DNA of 64,000 bases from Faecalibacterium prausnitzii (lineage in GTDB: Bacteria > Bacillota > Clostridia > Oscillospirales > Ruminococcaceae), in NCBI GenBank assembly GCA_004558805.1, contig SFDE01000001.1, positions 1-64,000 on the forward strand, given 5' to 3'. The stretch's first letter is position 1. Every line of letters starts with the position of its first letter. The notes under the pieces were generated by a model, which had not been told where the DNA came from, made no database searches, and saw nothing but the letters and a program-made list of their open reading frames with translations. Positions 10,237-17,796 of the stretch are shown here, in pieces. The position numbers and the translations under genes were made by a program.

Positions 10237-10257
10237 CAAAATCACCTCGTTTCAAAT

Positions 10258-10272
10258 TTCATTAAAGGATAA
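10258..10272 (+). promoter_or_regulatory. Cascade/CreR target site 1 at cas promoter
   Basis: TTC (10258-10260), the usual I-C PAM, is followed by ATTAAAGGATAA. This matches the pseudo-spacer of the crRNA-like RNA at 10507 at 11 of the first 12 positions. The single mismatch is position 6, a base that type I Cascade flips out. A full-length R-loop from here would reach about 10294 and cover the transcription start and -10 box of the cas promoter. Confidence 0.78.
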
Positions 10273-10288
10273 ATAAGCTTCTGGGCTG

Positions 10289-10317
10289 ATAATACCACAC
10301 AAACCAGTAGATGTCAA
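10289..10317 (-). promoter_or_regulatory. cas operon promoter
   Basis: On the minus strand a perfect TTGACA (10317-10312) and TATTAT (10294-10289) are separated by 17 nt. Transcription would start near 10282 and leave an untranslated leader of about 95 nt before cas5. Two copies of the 16-bp direct repeat TTCATTAAAGGATAAA flank it. Confidence 0.88.
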
Positions 10318-10324
10318 TAAAAAC

Positions 10325-10343
10325 TTCATTAAAGGATAAAAGT
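10325..10343 (+). promoter_or_regulatory. Cascade/CreR target site 2 at cas promoter
   Basis: TTC (10325-10327) is followed by ATTAAAGGATAAAAGT. This agrees with the crRNA-like pseudo-spacer at 14 of 16 positions, with mismatches only at 6 and 13. It lies seven bases upstream of the -35 box. With site 1 it forms an exact 16-bp direct repeat spaced 67 bp start to start. Confidence 0.78.
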
Positions 10344-10422
10344 TTTTGCTCTTCATTCCGGGTGGAAGGCGAAAACCTACCCCTTAAAAGCCCGGTGAGC
10401 CTAAAAGATATCTTTAAAGTAC

Positions 10423-10451
10423 TTTTCAATCCGCAGAAAAATATGTATAAT
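10423..10451 (+). promoter_or_regulatory. Promoter of the crRNA-like RNA
   Basis: A consensus TATAAT (10446-10451) lies 17 nt after TTTTCA (10423-10428). It fires away from the cas promoter. The same TTTTCA/TATAAT pairing is seen before pfkA. Confidence 0.65.
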
Positions 10452-10457
10452 GGAGCT

Positions 10458-10575
10458 GTCACAAAGATACATCCGCTTTAGATGTATCTATTGTGGGGAT
10501 TGAAATATTAACGGATAAGAGTCGGCTTCCGGAGGAAAGCGGCAGGGCAGCAGATGCTCTGCCGCTTTCCTTTAT
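10458..10575 (+). ncRNA. CreR-like cas-regulating RNA (crRNA mimic)
   Basis: The inferred transcript starts near 10458. It has a 9-bp hairpin (AGATACATC 10465-10473 with GATGTATCT 10481-10489). It then reads GTGGGGATTGAAAT (10493-10506), which matches the last 14 nt of the array repeat at 11 positions and ends in the same GAAAT handle. Directly after the handle comes ATTAACGGATAAGAGT (10507-10522), a pseudo-spacer nearly identical to two TTC-flanked sites around the cas promoter. A 12-bp hairpin (10534-10545 with 10559-10570) followed by TTTA can act as terminator. From what is known of CreR-type RNAs, Cascade loaded with this RNA would bind but not cut, and so repress the cas genes. Its own locus has AAT rather than TTC before the match, so it would not target itself. 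Transcription and function are inferred. Confidence 0.75.
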
Positions 10576-10830
10576 GGCTCCGGTCTTTGCTCTGGACCCA
10601 GTATAACGGAGAACATATCCCATAAACGGGACTTTTAAAAGTTTTTTGCTTTTTTTCGTGGATTTTCTGCTTCATTGTTTTCCAGAGTGCATACCGCCGG
10701 GCAATGGTATGAAAAAAGCGCACTGCCCCAAAACGCAGGGCGCAGCTCCATAAGAGTCGGACAGAGCAATCCACTGCAAGCCGTTGGAGGTATGGGGGAT
10801 GAAGGAGGCTGGCTGTTCCCATGGGGTCAT
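10576..10830. other. Intergenic region, no gene recognised
   Basis: This is 255 bp between the crRNA-like RNA and the tRNA terminator. Open frames run across it but have no ribosome site or recognisable product, including a 104-codon minus-strand frame. I find no cas3 fragment, second pseudo-repeat or transposon end here. Confidence 0.5.
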
Positions 10831-10878
10831 AAAAGCAAAAGCCCCCGCAGGATCTTGCGATCCTACAGGGGCTTTTGC
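10831..10878 (-). terminator. tRNA-Leu terminator
   Basis: A long hairpin (GCAAAAGCCCC at 10835 against GGGGCTTTTGC ending 10878) is followed on the minus strand by TTTT. It begins two bases after the tRNA 3-prime end. Confidence 0.85.
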
Positions 10879-10880
10879 TA

Positions 10881-10964
10881 TGCCGCCGACGGGGGTCGAA
10901 CCCGTACTCTGTCTCCAGAAAGGGATTTTAAGTCCCTCGTGTCTGCCAATTTCACCACAGCGGC
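10881..10964 (-). tRNA. tRNA-Leu (anticodon UAA)
   Basis: The minus strand folds as an 84-nt class II tRNA. The acceptor stem is GCCGCTG with CGGCGGC (one G-U pair). The anticodon loop is CTTAAAA with anticodon TAA. There is a long variable arm and the T arm contains GGTTCGACC. The 3-prime CCA is not encoded. Confidence 0.95.
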
Positions 10965-10978
10965 GTACAACGCTAATA

Positions 10979-11007
10979 ATAATACAATACAACCCCTTCT
11001 TTGTCAA
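10979..11007 (-). promoter_or_regulatory. tRNA-Leu promoter
   Basis: TTGACA (11007-11002) and TATTAT (10984-10979) on the minus strand are 17 nt apart, a consensus sigma-A promoter 14 nt upstream of the tRNA. Confidence 0.85.
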
Positions 11008-11076
11008 GAAAAACTGTAAGCTGCGCCCTTTCGCCGCCGGGAGCAAAAAGAGCTTTTTCTTTCGGGGGTTTCATGT

Positions 11077-11230
11077 TATAATAAACTACAGATGCCGGTG
11101 TGCACCGGCAGCGCCCGGCGGTATAGACGAGCCGGGTGGCAGAATGAGGCAGAGCAGACGGCACCGCCGTCCCTGCCGGGGCAATGCCCGCATAAGAGGG
11201 CGGGAAATAAAAAAAGAGAGGCGAATCGAG
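11077..11230 (+). promoter_or_regulatory. Promoter and structured 5-prime leader of hydratase gene
   Basis: TGTTATAAT at 11074-11082 is an extended -10 box with a weak T-rich -35. The leader of about 140 nt that follows is GC-rich and self-complementary: GCCGGTGTGCACCGGC, a CCCGGC/GCCGGG pair and a GCCCGC/GGCGGG pair just before the ribosome site. I do not recognise it as a known riboswitch. Confidence 0.5.
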
Positions 11231-13507
11231 ATGTTGGATAAGATCACATGCAGCACCGGCGGCGCATACTACGCCCGGGGCGAATGGGTGGCGGCAGACG
11301 GCAATGCGGCTGCTGCCCTTGCCGCCAAGGGTTTTGACGCCGCAGCGGTGGAAAACGCACAGACCGGCACCATGGCATACGGCATTCTGCAGGCACACAA
11401 TACCAGCGGAGACCCGGAGAACCTGAAGATCAAGTTTGATGCCATGGCAAGCCACGACATCACCTTTGTGGGCATCATCCAGACTGCCCGGGCATCGGGG
11501 CTGGAAAAATTCCCTATTCCCTATGTGCTCACCAACTGCCACAACAGCCTGTGTGCCGTGGGTGGTACCATCAATGAGGACGACCATCGTTTTGGTCTGT
11601 CTGCCGCAAAGAAGTACGGCGGCATTTTTGTCCCGCCTCATCTGGCAGTCATCCACCAGTATATGCGGGAAAAGTTTGCCGGCTGCGGCAAGATGATCCT
11701 TGGCTCCGACTCCCACACCCGGTACGGTGCGCTGGGCACCATGGCGATCGGTGAGGGCGGCGGCGAGCTTGCCAAGCAGCTGCTGGGACGCACCTACGAC
11801 GTGGCACGCCCGGGCGTGGTGGCGATCTATCTCACCGGCAGCCTGCCGGCAGGCTGCGGTCCCCACGATGTGGCGATCGCTCTGGTGGGCAAGCTGTTCA
11901 AGAGCGGCTATGTAAAGAACAAGGTCATGGAGTTTGTGGGTCCTGGCATCGCATCTCTGCGGCAGGACACCCGCAACGCCATTGACGCCATGACCACCGA
12001 GACCACCTGTCTGTCCTCCATCTGGGAGACGGATGAGACCACCCAGCGTTTTCTGGCGGTGCATGGTCGCGGACAGGATTACAAAAAGCTTGCCCCGGCG
12101 GAGCTGGCATACTACGACGGTGTGGTGACGGTGGACCTGTCTGCCATCCGTCCTATGATCGCCCTGCCCATGCACCCCTCCAACGCCTTTACCATTGAGG
12201 AACTGAACGCCAACCTGGAGGACATCCTCCATGCCTGCGAGCAGGACGTCCAGAAGCTCATCGGTCGCAAGGACGTGAGCCTTGACCTGTGCGGCAAGAT
12301 TGAGAACGGCAGACTCCGGGTGGATCAGGGCGTCATTGCAGGCTGCGCCGGCGGTCTGTACGACAGCATCTACGAGGCGGCATCCATCCTCAAGGGTCAC
12401 ACCGGCGGCTGCGGCGACTACGCCCTCAGCGTCTATCCCGGCAGCCAGCCCATCATGATGGAGCTGGTGCGCACCGGCGTCATCAGCCAGCTGATGGCAA
12501 GCGGCGCCACCGTCCGCACTGCATTCTGTGGTCCCTGCTTCGGCGCAGGAGATGTGCCTGCCAACGGGGCACTGTCCATCCGCCACACTACCCGGAACTT
12601 CCCCAGCCGGGAAGGCTCCAAGCCCGGCAACGGGCAGCTGGCAGGAGTGGCACTGATGGATGCCCGCAGCATCGCTGCCACCACCGCCAACGGCGGCATC
12701 CTGACCCCCGCCACCGATGTGGACTACGATCCCACCGTGCCGGAGTACCAGTATGATGCTTCCAGCTACGACACCCGGGTGTACCAGGGTTTTGGCAAGG
12801 GGGACTACGACGCCCTGCTGAAGCTGGGCCCCAACATCAAGGACTGGCCCCAGATCGCACCGCTGGGGGACAACCTGCTGCTGAAGGTGGCTTCCTACAT
12901 CACCGACCCGGTCACCACCACCGACGAGCTGATCCCCTCCGGCGAGACTTCCTCCTTCCGCTCCAACCCTCTGGGTCTTGCCGAGTTTACCCTCAGCCGT
13001 AAGGATCCGGAGTATGTGGGTCGTGCCAAGGCGGTCCGTGCCGAAGAAGAAGCACGCCGTGCCGGAGAGGCTCCGGAGGCTCTGCTGGCTAAGGTCCACG
13101 CTGTGCCCGGCTGCGAGACTCTGGACTGGAAGGATCTGCAGATCGCTTCCACCATCTTTGCAGTAAAGCCCGGTGACGGCTCCGCCCGTGAGCAGGCGGC
13201 AAGCTGCCAGCGTGTGCTGGGTGCCGGAGCAAACATCGTCACCGAGTACGCTACCAAGCGCTACCGCTCCAACCTGATCAACTGGGGTATGCTGCCCCTG
13301 CAGCTTGCAGGTGCCACTCCCTTTGGTCTGGGGGACTATATCCTGATCCCCAACGTCCGTCAGGCGCTGAAGGGAGATCTGCAGGACATCAAGGCATATG
13401 TGCTGGGAGACACCGCTAAGGAGTTCAGCATGTACATGGCACCCCTGACGGAGGACGAGCGCCGGATCCTTGCAGACGGCTGCCTGATCAACTTCTACAA
13501 ACACTGA
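11231..13507 (+). CDS. Aconitase-family hydratase
   Basis: The start is taken at the ATG at 11231 (MLDKITCSTGG), nine bases after GAGAGG; longer frames run through the tRNA. The 758-residue product shows aconitase-superfamily features: NCHNSLCAVGG, the substrate-site motif LGSDSHTRYG, CGPCFGAGD with cluster-ligand cysteines, and ATTANGG. Such proteins hold a [4Fe-4S] cluster and dehydrate or rehydrate hydroxy acids in the cytoplasm. It belongs to the clostridial hydratase group rather than clear AcnA or AcnB, so the exact substrate (citrate/isocitrate or another) is uncertain. It stands alone with no other TCA-cycle gene nearby. Confidence 0.88.
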   Translation: MLDKITCSTGGAYYARGEWVAADGNAAAALAAKGFDAAAVENAQTGTMAYGILQAHNTSGDPENLKIKFDAMASHDITFVGIIQTARASGLEKFPIPYVLTNCHNSLCAVGGTINEDDHRFGLSAAKKYGGIFVPPHLAVIHQYMREKFAGCGKMILGSDSHTRYGALGTMAIGEGGGELAKQLLGRTYDVARPGVVAIYLTGSLPAGCGPHDVAIALVGKLFKSGYVKNKVMEFVGPGIASLRQDTRNAIDAMTTETTCLSSIWETDETTQRFLAVHGRGQDYKKLAPAELAYYDGVVTVDLSAIRPMIALPMHPSNAFTIEELNANLEDILHACEQDVQKLIGRKDVSLDLCGKIENGRLRVDQGVIAGCAGGLYDSIYEAASILKGHTGGCGDYALSVYPGSQPIMMELVRTGVISQLMASGATVRTAFCGPCFGAGDVPANGALSIRHTTRNFPSREGSKPGNGQLAGVALMDARSIAATTANGGILTPATDVDYDPTVPEYQYDASSYDTRVYQGFGKGDYDALLKLGPNIKDWPQIAPLGDNLLLKVASYITDPVTTTDELIPSGETSSFRSNPLGLAEFTLSRKDPEYVGRAKAVRAEEEARRAGEAPEALLAKVHAVPGCETLDWKDLQIASTIFAVKPGDGSAREQAASCQRVLGAGANIVTEYATKRYRSNLINWGMLPLQLAGATPFGLGDYILIPNVRQALKGDLQDIKAYVLGDTAKEFSMYMAPLTEDERRILADGCLINFYKH

Positions 13508-13573
13508 TGTAAACACGGGACCCTCTCTGCGGCTTCAAGAGCGGCAGAGGGGGGCTTATTGGAGGAATAATCC

Positions 13574-14431
13574 ATGCCCGGCGATCTTCATAATCATTCT
13601 ACCTGTTCCGATGGCTCGGTGACCATCCACCGCCTGCCCCTGATGGCGGCACGTGCCGGTCTGGACGCCATGGCGATCTCGGATCACGATACCGTTCTCA
13701 GCGCCCGCTACTGCTACGAACATCCGGTGCAGGAGGGGGTACGGCTGATCCCTGCCGTAGAGCTTACCGGTTACGACTACCAGCGTCAGCACCGGGTGCA
13801 CCTGCTGTGCTACTACCCGGATACAGAAAATGCCGCCCTGCTCCGGCACTGCGATATCATGCGCCAGCGCCGCAACGAGTGCGGCTTGCAGAGCGCCCGG
13901 GAACTGGAGGCGCTATACCCCCAGTTCCGCACCGAGCAGGCGCTGGAATACACAAAAGACAGCGGTGTGCTGTTTAAGAGCGGCATCATGCAGGCACTGG
14001 GGGAGCTGGGGCTCAGCGATGGTATCTACGGGGAACAGTACCACTACCTCTTTGGCTGGAACCCCCGGGGCATCATCCTCCACTCGCCGGAGTATCCGCC
14101 GGTGCAGCAGGTGCTGGAGATCGCCAAGGCGGCAGGCAGCGTGGTGGTGTTTGCCCACCCCACGGTGTACAAGAGCATGCCTCTGCTGCGGGAGCTGGTT
14201 CGGCAGGGGCTGGTGGACGGCATTGAGACGGACCATCCCCGGAACAGCCCGGAGGACAGGGCGGAGTGTCAGGAACTTTGCCGGCAGTACGGGCTGATCC
14301 ATACCGGCGGCTCCGACTTCCACGGCTCCAACCACAAAAAGCCCCACCCGGTGGGCACCTGCACCACTCCGGATGACCAGATCGCCCGGATCCGGGAGCT
14401 TGCCTCCCGGCGCCGGGGCATCACACTGTGA
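13574..14431 (+). CDS. PHP-domain metal-dependent phosphoesterase
   Basis: The 285-residue protein starts with DLHNHSTCSDG, the first PHP metal-binding motif. It continues with AISDHDTV, VFAHPTVYKS and HTGGSDFHGSN, which supply the remaining His and Asp ligands. The size and motifs fit the TrpH/RNase AM-like family that hydrolyses 3-prime,5-prime nucleotide phosphates or short RNAs. A GGAGGA site precedes the ATG. It follows the hydratase gene by 66 bp. Confidence 0.85.
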   Translation: MPGDLHNHSTCSDGSVTIHRLPLMAARAGLDAMAISDHDTVLSARYCYEHPVQEGVRLIPAVELTGYDYQRQHRVHLLCYYPDTENAALLRHCDIMRQRRNECGLQSARELEALYPQFRTEQALEYTKDSGVLFKSGIMQALGELGLSDGIYGEQYHYLFGWNPRGIILHSPEYPPVQQVLEIAKAAGSVVVFAHPTVYKSMPLLRELVRQGLVDGIETDHPRNSPEDRAECQELCRQYGLIHTGGSDFHGSNHKKPHPVGTCTTPDDQIARIRELASRRRGITL

Positions 14432-14441
14432 CGGGGTCACA

Positions 14442-14469
14442 TTGACATTCCCGCAAACCGCTATATAAT
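14442..14469 (+). promoter_or_regulatory. Promoter of TSCPD gene
   Basis: TTGACA (14442-14447) and TATAAT (14464-14469) are spaced 16 nt apart, just after the stop of the PHP gene. Confidence 0.8.
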
Positions 14470-14520
14470 AGGAGCACGGAGTTTTCCGTCCGGATGAAAA
14501 AAAGAGAGGATAGAGATACC

Positions 14521-14784
14521 ATGAGCAAAGAATTCAGCTTTCCGAATAAAGGTACCTGCTCCAAGCAGACCACCTTTGTGCTGGACGATGACCACACCAT
14601 CCAGTCTATGGAGGTCCTGGGGGGCTGCAACGGCAACCTGAAGGGCATCTGCCAGCTGGTGGTGGGCATGAAGGCGGAGCATGTCATTGAGCGCTTTGAG
14701 GGCACCCACTGCGGTTTCCGCAATACCAGCTGCCCGGACCAGATCGCCCAGAACCTGAAAAAGGCGCTTGCCCAGATGGACTGA
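14521..14784 (+). CDS. TSCPD-domain protein (TIGR03905 family)
   Basis: This 87-residue protein contains GGCNGNLKGI and, near the end, the NTSCPDQIA motif that names the TSCPD family. The cysteines suggest metal or redox binding. A related domain is found at the C-terminus of class II ribonucleotide reductases; the free-standing form has no assigned function. It has its own promoter and a strong terminator, so it forms a single-gene unit. Confidence 0.85.
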   Translation: MSKEFSFPNKGTCSKQTTFVLDDDHTIQSMEVLGGCNGNLKGICQLVVGMKAEHVIERFEGTHCGFRNTSCPDQIAQNLKKALAQMD

Positions 14785-14802
14785 GCGCCCCGCAGAAAGT
14801 AT

Positions 14803-14846
14803 AAAACCAGAGCCTTCCCGGCAGTTTCGGGGAGGCTCTGGTTTTT
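14803..14846. terminator. Bidirectional terminator
   Basis: AAAACCAGAGCCTTCCC pairs with GGGGAGGCTCTGGTTTT and is followed by T residues on both strands. It serves the TSCPD gene on the plus strand and the small frameshifted gene on the minus strand. Confidence 0.88.
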
Positions 14847-14863
14847 CTTGTGTATTTCCGGCA

Positions 14864-15215
14864 TCATCGGGCGGAAAGAGAGGCGTTTACCCGGTTTTCG
14901 GCGTCCTGCTCTAACCTCGCCTGCAGGTCGGCGTAGTCCTTCTGTTCCGGCAGCTGCAACAGCAGTTCCCGGGTGTCCTCTGCCCGGGTATAGGCGTTGC
15001 TCACCAGCAGGATCATAGAGACCTGAACCGGTGCAGAGTGTCTGGAACGGGGCGCAAGGTATAACCGGCGGCTCAAAATGACCCAGAAGGGTGTGGAGCT
15101 GCTTTTCCGACAGCTCAGAGAGCAGAAAAAGCTTGCAGGGAGAAGGAGCGGCTTCCTGATATTCCCTCAGGAGATTTTCCATGATACGATGGGTTTCAGG
15201 TGTGACGTCAGGCAT
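14864..15215 (-). pseudogene. Small hypothetical gene with apparent frameshift
   Basis: The minus strand opens at an ATG at 15215 (MPDVTPETHRIMENLL) after AAGGAAGG and reads well to about LGHFEP near 15070. That frame then becomes a meaningless shadow of the TSCPD gene. In the next frame, coding-like sequence (ILLVSNAYTRAEDTRELLLQ) runs to a stop at 14864 just before the terminator. Together they would make one protein of about 117 residues broken near 15060-15080. I do not recognise the family. It could be a real frameshift, a sequencing error or programmed slippage. Confidence 0.5.
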
Positions 15216-15369
15216 GATGGGACCTTCCTTGTTGTAAAGGGTGTTTCGGGCAATACCCGAAAGGTACTTTGAGTATACCACATCCCCCGACAAAAACAAC
15301 GGTTTTTTTCCTGCTGCTGGGGGCTATACTGCTATTGAAACACAATGGCTAGCAGCAAGGAGCAGGAAA

Positions 15370-17673
15370 ATGGATATTTGGGAGAAATTGGGCATAGGCG
15401 GTTACCGGGGCTTTTCCCGGGCATCGGGGCAGCTGCTGCAGCAGGCTTTGCAGCTGGCAGGCAGTTATGGCTGCGAAAAGGCGGATACTGCCCATCTGCT
15501 GCTGGCGATGCTGCAGCAGGAACAGGGGAAGGCGGCGCAGTTTCTGACAGGGCGGCAGATCACGGAGCAGGAGGTGCGGCGGCAGCTGTCCCTGACCCGC
15601 CGCACCCCGGCGGTGCATCTGGACCGGAATGCCCTTGCGGCGGACCTGAAACGCACCATGGATTATGCCCTCATCGGGGCGCAGAACGCCCACCAGTCCC
15701 GGGCTGAGCCGGAGCACCTGCTCTGCGCCATGCTGGAGGACGACGGCTGCGCCGCCGGGCTGCTACTTGCCTCCATGGGGATGCAGCTTACCGAAGCGGT
15801 GCGGGAATGCCGGCAGCTGTCCGGGCAGTTCGTGCTGCCTGCCCAGCCCCGGGTGACCGCCAGCGTGTCCCGGGGCAGCCGCCCCAGCGACAAATACTGC
15901 CGGGACCTGACCCGCCGTGCCATGGAGGGGGAGTTGGACCCGGTGTTCTGCCGGGAGACCGAGCTGGACCGGATGGTGGAGATCCTCTGCCGCCGCCAGA
16001 AGAACAACCCCTGCCTTGTGGGGGAGCCGGGGGTGGGCAAGACCGCCCTTGCAGAGGGGCTGGCGCAGCGGATCGCCGGGAACCGGGTGCCCCGTGCCCT
16101 GCAGGCAAAGCGGCTGCTGGCGCTGGACATGGCAAGCCTTGTGGCAGGCACCAAGTACCGGGGAGATTTTGAGGAGCGGTTCAAGACCCTGCTGGAAGAG
16201 CTGGTGCGGGACGGCAGTGCCATCTTGTTTGTGGACGAGTTCCACACCATCGTGGGGGCAGGAGCGGCAGAGGGAGCGATCGATGCCGCCAGTATCCTCA
16301 AACCGGTGCTGGCACGGGGAGAGATCCAGCTCATTGGGGCAACCACCTGTCAGGAGTTCCGCACCCACATCCAGAAGGACGCCGCACTGGAACGTCGGTT
16401 CGGCAGGGTGCAGGTGGAGGAGCCCACCCCGGCGCAGGCAGTGGATATCCTCCGGGGGCTTGCTCCCCGGTACGAACGGTACCACGGGGTGAGCCTGCCG
16501 CCGGAGACTCTGGACGCCGCCGTGGAACTGTCGGTACGGTACCTGCCGGGAAAGTTCTTGCCCGATAAGGCAATCGATCTTGTGGACGAGGGCTGTGCGG
16601 CAGTGCGGATCCGTGCCGAGCAGCAGGGGGATGCTCGCCCGGTGCTGACCCCGGAGCAGATCGCCCGGGTGGTGGCACAGGCAAGCGGGGTGCCTGCTGC
16701 CCGGGTCAACGAGCAGGAGCGGCAGCGGCTGGACAGGCTGGAGCAGCGGCTGAATGCAGAGATCATCGGGCAGAAGGCAGCGGTGGCGGCAGTGGCAGGG
16801 GCGATCCGCCGCAGCCGCACCGGACTGGGAGAACCATGCCGTCCCATGGGAGCGATGCTCTTTCTGGGCCCTACCGGAGTGGGTAAAACAGCGCTGGCAC
16901 GTGCTTTGGCGGTGAGTTGGTTTGGCAGCGAAAAGGCACTGCTGAAGTTTGATATGTCGGAGTATCAGGAGCAGCACACCGCAGCACGGCTGCTGGGTGC
17001 GCCTCCGGGCTATCTGGGACACGACGAGGGCGGGCAGCTCACCGAGGCGGTGCGGCGGCGTCCCTACAGTGTGGTGCTCTTTGACGAGATCGAAAAAGCG
17101 CACCCGGACATCCAGAACATCCTTTTGCAGATCCTGGAGGACGGGCAGCTCACCGACGCCATGGGACGCAAGGCGGATTTCCGCAATACCATCGTGCTGC
17201 TCACCTCCAATCTGGGGGCACGGTTCCTTGCGGGGCAGAATGCGCCTCTGGGCTTTGCTGCCGGGGCGGAAGCGCTGTTTGAAAAGCAGGCGGCACAGGC
17301 AGTGGAAGAGGCAAAAAAGTGGTTCCGCCCGGAGCTGGTGGGTCGGCTGGACGAGACCATTGTTTTTCACCCCCTCACCCAGGAAAACATGACCGCCATT
17401 GCGGAGACCATGCTCTGCCGTCTGGAAGAGCGGGCGGCACGCAGCGGCTACCGGCTCCGGCACACAGAGCGGGTGGGTGCCGCTCTGGCAGCAAAGGCAC
17501 AGTCTGCCTACGGGGCACGGGAGCTGCGCCGTGCGGTGGACCGTGCGGTGGAACAGGCGCTGGCAAACCGCATTGCCGCCGGTACGGCGTCGGCAGGGCA
17601 GAGCTGGACCGCCGACTGCGCCCCGGACGGCAGCATCGTTCTGTATGCGGACCAGCACGCCGCCATGGGCTGA
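15370..17673 (+). CDS. ClpA/ClpC-like AAA+ unfoldase lacking a middle domain
   Basis: The start is ATG 15370 (MDIWEKLGIGG), with AAGGAG eight bases upstream. The 767-residue protein has an N-terminal Clp-repeat domain (about 1-150), a first AAA+ module with Walker A GEPGVGKT at 218-225 and FVDEFH, and a second with GPTGVGKT near 500 and LFDEIEKAHP. The two modules are joined directly after DEGCAAVRIRAEQ, with no UVR or coiled-coil middle domain, unlike normal ClpC. An LGF tripeptide after the second module resembles the ClpP-docking loop. It probably unfolds substrates for ClpP (encoded at 32613). No ctsR or mcsAB genes are adjacent. Confidence 0.88.
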   Translation: MDIWEKLGIGGYRGFSRASGQLLQQALQLAGSYGCEKADTAHLLLAMLQQEQGKAAQFLTGRQITEQEVRRQLSLTRRTPAVHLDRNALAADLKRTMDYALIGAQNAHQSRAEPEHLLCAMLEDDGCAAGLLLASMGMQLTEAVRECRQLSGQFVLPAQPRVTASVSRGSRPSDKYCRDLTRRAMEGELDPVFCRETELDRMVEILCRRQKNNPCLVGEPGVGKTALAEGLAQRIAGNRVPRALQAKRLLALDMASLVAGTKYRGDFEERFKTLLEELVRDGSAILFVDEFHTIVGAGAAEGAIDAASILKPVLARGEIQLIGATTCQEFRTHIQKDAALERRFGRVQVEEPTPAQAVDILRGLAPRYERYHGVSLPPETLDAAVELSVRYLPGKFLPDKAIDLVDEGCAAVRIRAEQQGDARPVLTPEQIARVVAQASGVPAARVNEQERQRLDRLEQRLNAEIIGQKAAVAAVAGAIRRSRTGLGEPCRPMGAMLFLGPTGVGKTALARALAVSWFGSEKALLKFDMSEYQEQHTAARLLGAPPGYLGHDEGGQLTEAVRRRPYSVVLFDEIEKAHPDIQNILLQILEDGQLTDAMGRKADFRNTIVLLTSNLGARFLAGQNAPLGFAAGAEALFEKQAAQAVEEAKKWFRPELVGRLDETIVFHPLTQENMTAIAETMLCRLEERAARSGYRLRHTERVGAALAAKAQSAYGARELRRAVDRAVEQALANRIAAGTASAGQSWTADCAPDGSIVLYADQHAAMG

Positions 17674-17676
17674 AAG

Positions 17677-17717
17677 AAGGGGGATGCTGCACCAAATGGG
17701 CGCGGCATCCCCTTTTT
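17677..17717 (+). terminator. Terminator after Clp ATPase gene
   Basis: The AAGGGGGATGC arm (17677) pairs with GCATCCCCTT (17705) and is followed by a T tract. Confidence 0.85.
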
Positions 17718-17729
17718 CTGTTTTTCCTC

Positions 17730-17758
17730 TTGCAACCGGGGCGGATTTCTACTATCAT
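17730..17758 (+). promoter_or_regulatory. Promoter of lipid kinase gene
   Basis: TTGCAA (17730-17735) and TATCAT (17753-17758) are spaced 17 nt apart, about 40 nt before the start codon. Confidence 0.65.
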
Positions 17759-17796
17759 AGGGGGTAATACAAAACTGTTTGGCAGGGAGGAGACCC

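Noticed and set aside
10182..10255. N-terminal extension of Cas5 from a TTG at 10255
   Set aside because: The ATG at 10186 has a near-perfect ribosome site and matches the family N-terminus; the extension is not Cas5-like.
10344..10445. A CreT-type toxin RNA next to the crRNA-like gene
   Set aside because: No ribosome site with a short rare-codon frame was found between the divergent promoters, so I do not claim a toxin partner.
10465..10489. 9-bp inverted repeat as an operator for a protein regulator
   Set aside because: It fits better as the 5-prime hairpin of the crRNA-like RNA, since it lies just after the transcription start. An operator role is not excluded.
10973..13516. 847-residue minus-strand open frame opposite the hydratase gene
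   Set aside because: A shadow frame caused by GC-rich codons; the plus strand encodes a clear aconitase-family protein.
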